Origin: Myxococcales bacterium
GTDB taxonomy: Bacteria > Myxococcota_A > UBA796 > GCA-2862545
Assembly (NCBI GenBank): GCA_019634415.1
Contig: JAHQVJ010000175.1
Location: 1-64,000 of the forward strand
Direction of reading: 5' to 3'
DNA length: 64,000 nucleotides
Positions 51,801-59,439 of the stretch are shown piece after piece. Each line of letters starts with the position of its first letter. Position 1 is the first letter of the stretch. The position numbers were made by a program, and so were the translations under genes. The notes under the pieces are model-generated. The model saw only the letters and a list, made by a program, of their open reading frames with translations. It was not told the DNA's origin and made no database searches.

Positions 51801-52060
51801 AGCACCAGCACGAATGCGCCCTGGTGGTCGAAGTGGTCGAGCACCGGGACCACGCCCGGCACCACCAGCTCCGCCTGGAGCAGCGCCTCGGTGGCCAGCC
51901 GCCGCCGCACCGACGCCCCAGACGCCTCCGCCACCTTCAGGGCCACCTGCTGCCCCGTCGCCAGCTCCGTCGCGCGGACCACCACCGATGCCTGGGTGCG
52001 AGCCAGCTCTCGGTCGATGGTGAATCCGCGCAGCTGGCTTCCGACGACGATGGGTGTCAC
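48848..52060 (-). CDS. Ser/Thr protein kinase-STAND ATPase-TPR regulator
   Basis: The 1070-residue protein starts at GTG 52058-52060 behind GAGGAG. Residues 1-265 are a Hanks-type kinase: invariant Lys at K42 (VALK), catalytic loop H130-R-D132-L-K-P-A-N137, D153-F-G, and A-P-E at 178-180. The glycine-rich loop is atypical: the expected G-x-G-x-x-G is replaced by A-R-T-Q-A-S. Residues about 305-620 are a STAND/NB-ARC-type ATPase with Walker A GPPGVGKTH (332-340), Walker B VILDGIEQL and an ITARR sensor. The C-terminal 450 residues look like TPR repeats. It resembles PknK/MalT-like sensors that couple ligand-dependent assembly to phosphorylation. Confidence 0.85.
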   Translation of the reverse strand: MTPIVVGSQLRGFTIDRELARTQASVVVRATELATGQQVALKVAEASGASVRRRLATEALLQAELVVPGVVPVLDHFDHQGAFVLVLAYVRGGSLAALSQRYRPSPGETHAVLAAVLRGLRQIHGRGVVHRDLKPANVLLGIEQGQVIPQLADFGVAIRLGTVSPRSAERVGTPAYCAPEQHEDPSGVGVAADLFALGVVAFELLTGRVPFEGGSREALRAAKRHGEADLDVLPAPWRAWVGSLLAPDPGDRPVSADAALQALADVGVSAAVLQASEPLGRAVEALAARREWLASVDTEEPERPSGALVGRLAELGALRAELRAHRLVVVQGPPGVGKTHLAEQLAQGERWPGGVWRCASGGLASAPAVVAGIAAALGVAGPSASLQRRVGNVFRFQRDSLVILDGIEQLSPELLAPVSGWLQGSAHVSFLITARRVVGDVADACVLPLAPMSATDGHALFLACCPRAASSPEAVDALVAAVDGIPLAIELVAARARTVALDTLVRLVREHLFDVAAEEAGPRRTLRGAIAWSWGQLEPGQVWVLEQLAVFRGGFTAAAAQAVVRTTEGGPVQGLAHVLESLARDGLIRIVGSRLSVLAPIREFAEGRMGEATGAARLRHAVHYGSMGEADALRGADSVALRSGLALELDNLIAAGWTAVRTHEPTLVVRVLCALWEVVSVRGPADVVLDLVEASEVSGAPDVERVRFARVASLVQKLHGRLDVCQTLLQDALPLARALPDPHWLGVILHALGTLAVRRGDPQAALRRFEEAKEAYALADSQREWASVVHNEAVMALGRGDPAAALALMDAHAHVGHDVAHFTAPQLVNRGVALFELDRLEEALVALRAASLLATTDADERTLCYALSTLAGTLNELGRSEAAGVAQQAVRVARRVGDLEVQGLALGNLAMTQLVSGRAPAALDTLRSGLRVLEAASSPWYDAVLRGQLGRMLLDDHQLAEAREELIASDQVLTALPDPLHGSQVKAHLALLEAREGALIRARELLQQARAQLQRPSARRVATLDLVDAEITWLQGDTEEARRLLSAASHQVRSPTTVLGQAVAALAARL

Positions 52061-52193
52061 GGACCACTCCTCGTGGGCGCCCATGGGCGACGGGCGGGCG
52101 CCCGGGGCTGTCGCCCCCCATCACAGCGTGCGCACGGGCTCGCCAGGTGGCACGAACGTTGCTCTGGTCTGTTCCATCTGCACCGGAGTCCCC

Positions 52194-52874
52194 ATGACCG
52201 CAACGTCTCGCTGCTTGCTGCTGTCTGCCCTGCTCGCCGCCTGCGGTGGCACGCCACCGCTCGTGCCCATCGAGGATCCCGCGCTGGCCGCCAGTGCGGA
52301 GGCCTTCGGCACCACCACCGCCACCTTCGGGACCTTCGCCGTCACCGACCACGCCACCGACGAGACCCTCGGGACCGCGGGCTTCGCGATGGGCCTGTCC
52401 TCGCTGTCCGTCGTCAGCGCCCACGAGGCCTACCTCGACGACGGAGACGATCCGTCCACTGTGCCCCCCCTCTTCCGCCGCTCCGCGACCACCGACGACG
52501 ACTACGAGGTGTACGAGGTGGAGTGGACCGACGACCGCCTCACCGTGCTCATCGTGACCGACGAATCCGACCTGCAGCTGCGCTTCGAGCTCGACATGAC
52601 GTTCTCGGAGATCGGGACCGACGGCGTGCGGATGGACGGCTTCTACGATCTCGAGTGGCGCGCCGAGACCGAGGGCCTGCGCTACGACTACCGCGTGGAC
52701 ACCGAGTTCCGCGATGTGGTGGTCCGACTGGGCGGCTGCATCGAGTCCGGATCCGTGCTCATGGACTGGGACTTCGATCTGCGGTACCTCGGCGTCACCG
52801 AGGCCGACGCGGGCGTGCTCCTCATGGAGTACCTCGGCTGCGACCAGATCCGGATCAGTGGCACGGCTCCCTGA
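52194..52874 (+). CDS. lipoprotein of unknown function
   Basis: The 226-residue precursor has a lipobox L-L-A-A-C. The mature protein is acidic and Thr-rich, with beta-strand-like alternations (VLIVTDESDLQLRFELDMTF). No known domain was recognised. It is divergent from the kinase gene and 67 bp upstream of the barrel gene, which suggests a two-gene unit for outer-envelope proteins. Confidence 0.68.
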   Translation: MTATSRCLLLSALLAACGGTPPLVPIEDPALAASAEAFGTTTATFGTFAVTDHATDETLGTAGFAMGLSSLSVVSAHEAYLDDGDDPSTVPPLFRRSATTDDDYEVYEVEWTDDRLTVLIVTDESDLQLRFELDMTFSEIGTDGVRMDGFYDLEWRAETEGLRYDYRVDTEFRDVVVRLGGCIESGSVLMDWDFDLRYLGVTEADAGVLLMEYLGCDQIRISGTAP

Positions 52875-52941
52875 GGATCCACTGCCCCGCGTTCGGGGAT
52901 ACGCCCGGCGATCCACCCAGCTGGCCCCTGGAGGCCCCTCG

Positions 52942-53775
52942 ATGATCGCCTGGTTGACGCTGACCGCCGTGGCGGGAACTCCCGACCGCCCCGACTCCTT
53001 GCTCAACTCCCCAGACGCCCCCGTCGCCGTGCGGCTTCGCGCCGATCTCGGGGCCGTCTCGCAGCTGTCGCATCGCCTGCAGGTGGACACCGACGGCACC
53101 CGCGTGCGCATTCCCCGCCAGCTCGGCCAAGACGTGCTCTACCCGTTCACTCGGTTCCAGCTCGATCTGGACGTGGGCAAGCAGCGGCGCAACACGGTGT
53201 CGTTCCTCTACCAGCCGCTGGACTTCCGGTCCGAGATCGCGCCCACCGACGATCTGGTGGTGGGTGACGTGACCTTCGCCGCGGGGGAGGCGCTGCGGTT
53301 CCGCTACAGCTTCCCGTTCTACCGGGTGAGCTGGATGTACGACCTGTGGCCCGAGCAGGATCGAGAGCTGGCCTTCGGGCTGGCTCTGCAGATCCGCAAC
53401 GCCATCATCGCCTACACCGCCCTGGACGGGTCGCAGGCCGTGGCCAGCCGCGATGTGGGGCCCGTGCCCCTGCTCGTCGGACGCCTGCGGGGCCCCCTGT
53501 CGGAGGACTGGTGGTACAGCGCCGAGATCACGGGATTCTACGCACCCATCTCGGTGCTGAACGGCTCCGACAACGACGTGGTGGGGGCCGTGGCAGACGC
53601 CAGCTTCAAGGTGGGCCTGCAGACGGGCGGCGGACCCGATCTGTTCGTGGCCCTGCGCTACATCGGCGGCGGCTCCACGGGGCAGAGCGACAACCCCGAC
53701 GGCTTCGCTGGCGACGGCTTCGTGTTCAACTGGCTGCACACCGCCGCCCTCACCCTGGGGGCGGAGGTGCGCTGA
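52942..53775 (+). CDS. predicted outer-membrane beta-barrel protein
   Basis: The 277-residue protein starts at ATG 52942 (GGAGG site) with a short signal (IAWLTLTAVAG). The mature chain alternates hydrophobic and polar residues with many Tyr, Trp and Phe (FRYSFPFYRVSWMYDLW), and ends with an aromatic-poor strand (LHTAALTLGAEVR). This is typical of small outer-membrane barrels. The ligand is not known. It lies 7 bp from the convergent six-repeat gene. Confidence 0.7.
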   Translation: MIAWLTLTAVAGTPDRPDSLLNSPDAPVAVRLRADLGAVSQLSHRLQVDTDGTRVRIPRQLGQDVLYPFTRFQLDLDVGKQRRNTVSFLYQPLDFRSEIAPTDDLVVGDVTFAAGEALRFRYSFPFYRVSWMYDLWPEQDRELAFGLALQIRNAIIAYTALDGSQAVASRDVGPVPLLVGRLRGPLSEDWWYSAEITGFYAPISVLNGSDNDVVGAVADASFKVGLQTGGGPDLFVALRYIGGGSTGQSDNPDGFAGDGFVFNWLHTAALTLGAEVR

Positions 53776-53781
53776 CGGCGC

Positions 53782-55347
53782 TCACTTCGTGCCCAGGTAG
53801 ACCTTCCAGAATGGCGCGCCCTTCGGATCGAAGGGCTGCGCCAGGGACGGGTCGGCGGGCGACGTGAACACCAGGTCCGGACCTCCGTCGCCGTCCAGAT
53901 CCATCGTGGTCCAGAACCCGTCGTCGTAGCGGCCTGCGGCCGTCGTGTAGAGCCCGTTGTCACCCAGATCGGCGCTGGGCACCGACCACTGTACCGGCGT
54001 GCCCGAGAACCCCGTGCCGGTGTTCGTGTAGACCTTCCAGAACGGCGCCCCATCCGGATCGAAGGGTCGAGCCAGCGAGGGGTCCGCCGGAGACGTGAAC
54101 ACCAGGTCCGGCAGGCCGCCACCATCCAGATCCATCGTGGTCCAGAACCCGTCGTCGTAGCGGCCTGCGGCCGTCGTGTAGACCCCGTTGTCGCCCACGT
54201 CCACACTCGGCACGGGCCACTGCAGGGGCGTCGACGCGAACCCCGCGCCAGTGCTCTCGTACACCTTCCAGTAGGGCGAGCCGTCCGGATCGAAGGGCTG
54301 AGCCAGCGAGTCGTCCGCAGGTGACGTGAACACCAGGTCGGCAAGACCGTCCCCCGTCAGGTCCATCGTGGTCCAGAAGCCATCGTCGTACCGGCCCGCA
54401 GCCGTCGTGTAGACCCCGTTGTCGCCCACGTCTGCGCCAGGTACCGACCACTGCACCGGCGTCGACGCGAAGCCCGTGCCCGTGTTCGCGTACACCTTCC
54501 AGAAGGGCGAGCCATCAGGATCGAAGGGCCGAGCCAGCGAGGGGTCCGCAGGTGACGTGAACACCAGGTCCGGCAGATCGTCGCCGTCCAGATCCATCGT
54601 GGTCCAGAAGCCATCGTCGTAGCGGCCTGCTGCCGTCGTGTAGACCCCGTTGTCGCCTACGTCGGCGCCAGGCACCGACCACTGCACCGGCGTCGAAGCA
54701 AAGCCCGCGCCCGTGTTCGCGTACACCTTCCAGAAGGGGGATCCGTCCGGATCGAAGGGCCGAGCCAGCGAAGGATCCGCCGGAGACGTGAACACCAGGT
54801 CCGGTAGATCGTCGCCGTCCAGATCCATCGTGGTCCAGAAGCCATCGTCGTAGCGGCCCGCTGCCGTCGTGTAGACCCCGTTGTCGCCTACGTCCGCGCT
54901 CGGCACCGACCACTCGAGGGGCGTCGACGAGAAGCCAGCCCCCGTGTTCGCGTACACCTTCCAGTAGGGCGATCCGTCCGGATCGAAGGGTCGAGCCAGC
55001 GAGTCGTCCGCAGGTGACGTGAACACCAGGTCCGGTAGACCATCGCCGTCCAGATCCATCGTGGTCCAGAAGCCATCGTCGTACCGGCCCGCTGCCGTCG
55101 TGTAGACCCCGTTGTCACCCACGTCGGCGCCCGTCACCTCCCAGGTCAGCGGCGTCGGCTCGAAGCGCGCGTGGGGCGTCCACGGCACGACGTCCGTGTC
55201 TGCATCGCTGTCGGCGTCCGCATCCGCATCCGCGTCCGCGTCGCTGTCGGCGTCTGTATCCGCGTCGGTCGCGGCGTCCGTCTCACTGGCTGTGGGCTCC
55301 CCGCTACAGGCCCCCCACACCATCCATCCCACCAGCCATCGGGCCAT
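53782..55347 (-). CDS. FG-GAP-like lipoprotein with six tandem 77-residue repeats
   Basis: The 521-residue precursor starts at ATG 55345-55347 (GAGGAGG site) with a lipobox W-G-A-C. After an Asp/Ala/Ser-rich linker come six repeats of about 77 residues. Each reads D-V-G-D-N-G-V-Y-T-T-A-A-G-R-Y-D-D-G-F, then W-T-T-M-D-L-D-G-D with calcium-loop Asp residues, then P-F-D-P-D-G-S-P-x-W-K-V-Y. The DNA repeats (231 bp) differ at few positions. This suggests a beta-propeller-like surface protein in which homologous recombination could change blade number. Confidence 0.88.
   Translation of the reverse strand: MARWLVGWMVWGACSGEPTASETDAATDADTDADSDADADADADADSDADTDVVPWTPHARFEPTPLTWEVTGADVGDNGVYTTAAGRYDDGFWTTMDLDGDGLPDLVFTSPADDSLARPFDPDGSPYWKVYANTGAGFSSTPLEWSVPSADVGDNGVYTTAAGRYDDGFWTTMDLDGDDLPDLVFTSPADPSLARPFDPDGSPFWKVYANTGAGFASTPVQWSVPGADVGDNGVYTTAAGRYDDGFWTTMDLDGDDLPDLVFTSPADPSLARPFDPDGSPFWKVYANTGTGFASTPVQWSVPGADVGDNGVYTTAAGRYDDGFWTTMDLTGDGLADLVFTSPADDSLAQPFDPDGSPYWKVYESTGAGFASTPLQWPVPSVDVGDNGVYTTAAGRYDDGFWTTMDLDGGGLPDLVFTSPADPSLARPFDPDGAPFWKVYTNTGTGFSGTPVQWSVPSADLGDNGLYTTAAGRYDDGFWTTMDLDGDGGPDLVFTSPADPSLAQPFDPKGAPFWKVYLGTK
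53795..55150 (-). repeat. six 231-bp near-identical tandem repeats
   Basis: Marker sequence TCCATCGTGGTCCAGAA recurs about every 231 bp, at about 53901, 54132, 54363, 54594, 54825 and 55056. Each unit encodes one repeat of the FG-GAP-like lipoprotein. Confidence 0.88.
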
Positions 55348-55454
55348 CACCCCTCCTCGGGGTGCTCCCCGAATGCGAACGCGGTACGCCTTTGTACCGG
55401 CTGAGCCCGCCACGTACGAGCGGCAGCGATCGCCGGTCGACCCAGGAGGTGCCC

Positions 55455-56294
55455 ATGAACACCCTCGAGCCGACGCTGCGCCGCGACGCCGACGCGCCAC
55501 CCTGCCCACTTCAGCCCACGGTCGTGCCGCACGGCCGACGACAGGCCGATCTGGGTGCGGGTGACAGTCGCTGGGAACCCGACTTCCTCGACCCCGTCGC
55601 CGCCGAGCGCACCCTTGCCGCCCTACTCCCCGGGGGCGAGGTGCCCTATCGGCAGTGGTTCCACATGCCCGATCGCAAGCGCCCGCGGCGGGCGCTCACG
55701 CCCCTGCGGCGCATCAAGTGCGCCATGACCACCGGCCCCGACGCCCACGGACGCGTGCCCCACTACCGCTTTCCGGTCAACGACCAGATGCGCTACGGCG
55801 TGGTCTGCCCCATGTCCCCCACCGTGGAGGAGCTGCGGCAGCGCGCGCAGGCGCTCACCGGCGAGGTGCTCAACCACGCCGTCGTGCTCTGCTACCGCGA
55901 CGGCGCCGACGCCATCGGGCTGCACAAGGACAAGCTGCTCGATCTCGATCCCCAGGCCCCCATCGTCACCATCAGCCTCGGGGCCGAGCGCACCTGGATG
56001 CTGCGCGATCAGATCCACGAGCCCACCGTCGAGCAGCGCCTCACCCTCACGTCGGGGGGCGCGTTCGTGCTGGGCCCACGGTCCAACGAGCACTTCTACC
56101 ACTCCGTTCCGCGCGATCCCGAGGCCTCGGGCGTGCGGATCTCGGTCACCTTCCGGCGCGCTGCCACCTTCCGCGACGCCGACGGAGTGCTGACGGGTCA
56201 GGGAGCCCACCTCGACGGGCTGAACTGGCCCGAGTCGTTGCGCGGGAAGCACCGCCTCGATGCCGATCTGTCGAAACCCGTGGAGGCCCCGTGA
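55455..56294 (+). CDS. AlkB-like Fe(II)/2-oxoglutarate oxygenase
   Basis: The 279-residue protein starts at ATG 55455 (AGGAGG site). It has the AlkB-type double-stranded beta-helix ligands H157-x-D159 (GLHKDKLLDL), H216 in HFYHSVPRD, and R228 in RISVTFRR. AlkB-type enzymes remove alkyl groups from nucleic acids or proteins by oxidation. The N-terminal 90 residues look like a lead-in domain (WFHMPDRKRPRRALTPLRRIK). The GTG of the next gene overlaps its stop (GTGA), tying it to the fusion protein. The target is unknown. Confidence 0.87.
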   Translation: MNTLEPTLRRDADAPPCPLQPTVVPHGRRQADLGAGDSRWEPDFLDPVAAERTLAALLPGGEVPYRQWFHMPDRKRPRRALTPLRRIKCAMTTGPDAHGRVPHYRFPVNDQMRYGVVCPMSPTVEELRQRAQALTGEVLNHAVVLCYRDGADAIGLHKDKLLDLDPQAPIVTISLGAERTWMLRDQIHEPTVEQRLTLTSGGAFVLGPRSNEHFYHSVPRDPEASGVRISVTFRRAATFRDADGVLTGQGAHLDGLNWPESLRGKHRLDADLSKPVEAP

Positions 56295-59200
56295 CCAGCG
56301 ACGACGTCCTGTCCTTCTGGTTCGGAGACCCCTCGGAGAGCCCGCAGGTGCGCAGCAAGCTGTGGTTCGAGGGTTCCCCCGAGATCGACGCCGAGGTGCG
56401 CGAGCGCTTCGGCGACACCGTGCAGCAAGCCCTCGCGGGGCAGCTCGACGACTGGACGGCCACCCTGCCGGGCGCGATGGCCCTGCTCGTGGTGCTCGAC
56501 CAGCTCACGCGCCACGTGCACCGCGGCACCGTGGAGATGTTCTCCGGCGACCCTGCCGCTCAGCGCATCGCCACCTCGCTGCTGGCCCACGAGCAGGCGC
56601 TCCCCGTGGCCCACCGAGCCGCGGTGTACCTCGCCCTGACCCACACCGAGGACGTGGCGGTGGTGGCCGACGCCGACGCCCGCATGCACGCGCTCGTGCG
56701 CGACGAGGTGTCGCGCGGCATGCGCCGTCCACTGAAGGGCATGCGCACCGCCTCGAAGCGGCACCTGCGCACCCTGAACCGATTCGGCCGCTACCCCCAC
56801 CGCAACGAGCTGCTCGGGCGAGAAAACACCGACGCCGAGGTCGCCTGGCTGGCCAACGCCCGGTACCGCTTCGTGCGCTCGGTGCGCCCCCACGCCCCGA
56901 CGCGCCTGAAGATCCTCGTGCTGCACTCCTTCCGCCAGTCCGGCACGCGGCTGCGCAGCCGGATGCGGGCGCTGGAGCGCCACCTCGAAGACATCGCCGA
57001 GCTCGTCTTCGTGGACGCGCCCCATCCCTACCAGCCCGACGCCCACGAGACCGAGATGCTCGAGGACGACTTCGGGGCCGTGCCCGACTTCCGGCACCAG
57101 CGATGCTGGTGGAACGCCGACGACGAGGGCCAGTACCTCGGCGCCGACGACTCGTTGCGCGCCCTGGCCGACCGGCTGCCGGTGGATGGCGTGCTCGGCT
57201 TCTCCCAGGGAGGGGCGATGGCCGGCCTGCTCGCGGCGATGCACGCGAGCCAGCTGCGCTTCGTCATCCAGATCTCCGGGTTTCCAGCTCGCTCCGAGAC
57301 CCACGCCGCCTTCATGGCACCTGCCGCCATCGACCTTCCGTCGCTGCACATCTACGGCGAGCAGGACGTGCTCGTCGACGTCGATCGCACCCAGGCCCTG
57401 GCGGCCTGCTTCGTGGACCCCGAGGTGGTGTCGCACCCCGGCGGGCACTTCTTCCCCGACAGCTGGCCCCAGGACGTGGTCCGCCAGTTCCTGCTGCCGT
57501 TCCTGCCCCAGCGTCCGCCGCGCGCCCAGCTCGACGAGGCCACGCTGCAGCAGGCGCAGACCCTCGACGACGCCCGACGGCTGGTGGCTCGCGCCTCCGA
57601 CCTACGCGCGCTGCTCGACGAGGCCAAGGGTCGGCGCGTGCCCCCGAACACGCGCCGCCCCCCCGAGCCCGACGCACCCGCGCCCAGCGACCCCGCCGAC
57701 CGGCTCTGGTGCGCCGCCTTCGAGGCCAGCCCCGAGGCCGTTCGAGAGGCGCTGTCGCGCGACGACGACTTCGTGGGGCTCACCCGGCTCGCCGTGCGGG
57801 CCGCCACCGATCTACCCGACGCGTCCGAGCTGCTCGACGCCCTCGCCGACCGCTTCGCCGATCAGATCCGGCGCGACGGCGATCTGCGCGTGGTGAGCTC
57901 CGCCGGGCGAGCGGCCCCCCGTCGGCGCTCGCGCACCGAGGAGCTGACGGGCTTGGGCCAGCGCATCGCACAGCGCCTGGAGCCCGACGTCTCCGACGAG
58001 GCGCGGGCCATCCGCTACCGCAAGCGCATCGCCGATCTCGCGAAGCGCCATCGGGCGCAGCATCGACGGGCCCACCGCCAACCCTCGCGTCGTCCATCGT
58101 CGAGCGACATTCCCGCCGAGGTGTCGCGGCCGCGTCCGGTCCCGGTGATCCCCGCTCCCCACAACGAGCTTGCACCCCTGTTGGCGTTTCTGTCGCAGGG
58201 CACCACCACGGTGCAGCCGGCAGCGTTCCCCCGCGGCACCGTGATGCCCGACGGGCGCTTGGATCTGTGCAAGCAGGTGGTGGGTCCACAGGGGATCGGA
58301 CCGTTGCTCGACGCCTTGAAGGGGCACCCACAGGTGCATCGGCTGCTGCTCGGCAACAACGTGGTGGGCCGGGCCGGAGCGGAGCGCATCGCGCGGTTCA
58401 TCCGGTCTGGCCAGAGCAACGTGCGGGTTTGGTACATCGCGGGCAACGAGCTGGATGGATCCGACGTGGCCTTGGTGTGCGACGCCTTGGCGAGCGCGCC
58501 CGACGTGGAGGGCCTGTGGCTCAAGCGAAATCCGCTGGGGCCCCCTGGAGGAGCCGCAGTGGCCACGCTGCTCCGAGCGAACACGCCGCTGCTCACCCTG
58601 GATCTGGTGAACACGGGGTTGCTCGACGAAGGGGCCAACACGGTGATCGGGGCCCTGGAGGCGAACCACCATCTGCGGCACCTCTACCTGGGTACCAACG
58701 GGCTGTCGGCGGCGGTGGCTGGCCGACTTGCAGCCTACTTGGATGGCGCTAATCGGCTGGAGTCCCTGTTCTTGGACTGCAACCGCCTGGGCGACTCAGG
58801 CGTGGTGCGGCTGGCCGAAGGGTTGGCTGCAAGCCGTGGACTCCGCCGGCTGTCGTTGGCGTCGAATCGAATCGGACCGGAGGGTGCACGCGCGCTGGCC
58901 GCGGCCCTGCGGGACCATCCGTCGCTGGTGGCGCTCAACCTCGGGTGGACGAGGGCCACGGCCGCGGTGCACGAACGCGGAAACGAGCTGGGCGACGAAG
59001 GAGCCCAGGCGATCGCAGAGCTACTGGCCTCCAACCACACGCTGCGGGTGCTGGACGTGTCCCACAACGACATCTCCCAGCGTGGACTGGACCATCTGCG
59101 CGAGGCGCTCGAGGCCAACCAGACGTTGGTCTCGCTGCGGTGCCCGCAGCGCGGAAAGGCCACGAACCCCGACCGCATGGCGCGACTGCGTGGCTTGGTG

Positions 59201-59314
59201 CTCCGGAATCGAGAGGCGGCTGGGATCGACGAAGCGGGGATCGATGCGATTCGCACCCCAGCTCCCACCCATGAGATCTTGAGCGTGTACCGCACCAAGC
59301 CCATGGCGGGGTAG
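56291..59314 (+). CDS. DUF924-FSH1 serine hydrolase-LRR fusion protein
   Basis: The 1007-residue protein starts at GTG 56291 within the alkB-like stop. Residues 1-185 are DUF924 (V-L-S-F-W-F-G, D-Q-L-T-R, R-x-x-L-G-R-E-N-T). Residues about 205-405 are an FSH1/carboxylesterase-like alpha/beta hydrolase with a visible triad: S305 in GFSQGG, D359 in GEQD, H386 in GGHFFP. Residues 405-600 are charged and helical. Residues about 650-985 are RNI-type leucine-rich repeats (L-x-x-L-x-L-x-x-N-x-L-G). No signal peptide is visible. The domain combination was not recognised from known bacterial families. It is co-translated with an AlkB-like oxygenase. Confidence 0.88.
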   Translation: MTSDDVLSFWFGDPSESPQVRSKLWFEGSPEIDAEVRERFGDTVQQALAGQLDDWTATLPGAMALLVVLDQLTRHVHRGTVEMFSGDPAAQRIATSLLAHEQALPVAHRAAVYLALTHTEDVAVVADADARMHALVRDEVSRGMRRPLKGMRTASKRHLRTLNRFGRYPHRNELLGRENTDAEVAWLANARYRFVRSVRPHAPTRLKILVLHSFRQSGTRLRSRMRALERHLEDIAELVFVDAPHPYQPDAHETEMLEDDFGAVPDFRHQRCWWNADDEGQYLGADDSLRALADRLPVDGVLGFSQGGAMAGLLAAMHASQLRFVIQISGFPARSETHAAFMAPAAIDLPSLHIYGEQDVLVDVDRTQALAACFVDPEVVSHPGGHFFPDSWPQDVVRQFLLPFLPQRPPRAQLDEATLQQAQTLDDARRLVARASDLRALLDEAKGRRVPPNTRRPPEPDAPAPSDPADRLWCAAFEASPEAVREALSRDDDFVGLTRLAVRAATDLPDASELLDALADRFADQIRRDGDLRVVSSAGRAAPRRRSRTEELTGLGQRIAQRLEPDVSDEARAIRYRKRIADLAKRHRAQHRRAHRQPSRRPSSSDIPAEVSRPRPVPVIPAPHNELAPLLAFLSQGTTTVQPAAFPRGTVMPDGRLDLCKQVVGPQGIGPLLDALKGHPQVHRLLLGNNVVGRAGAERIARFIRSGQSNVRVWYIAGNELDGSDVALVCDALASAPDVEGLWLKRNPLGPPGGAAVATLLRANTPLLTLDLVNTGLLDEGANTVIGALEANHHLRHLYLGTNGLSAAVAGRLAAYLDGANRLESLFLDCNRLGDSGVVRLAEGLAASRGLRRLSLASNRIGPEGARALAAALRDHPSLVALNLGWTRATAAVHERGNELGDEGAQAIAELLASNHTLRVLDVSHNDISQRGLDHLREALEANQTLVSLRCPQRGKATNPDRMARLRGLVLRNREAAGIDEAGIDAIRTPAPTHEILSVYRTKPMAG

Positions 59315-59439
59315 CCGATTCGCATGCATCGCTCGCCGTGCCCTCCGTCACTCTACCCGCCCAGAAATCGCCCGTGGCGTTGATCCGCTGAGTGCCTTGA
59401 CCGCACTGATGCTCCACGATTGGACACGGTGGAGGTCTC

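Noticed and set aside
49190-52945. 1251-residue plus-strand frame opposite the kinase gene
   Set aside because: His/Arg/Gln-rich shadow with no domain; the kinase-STAND frame is strongly supported.
53782-55347. Regular repeats considered as a possible CRISPR or satellite array
   Set aside because: Unit length is 231 bp, fully coding and in frame with a lipoprotein signal; no short repeats with spacers.
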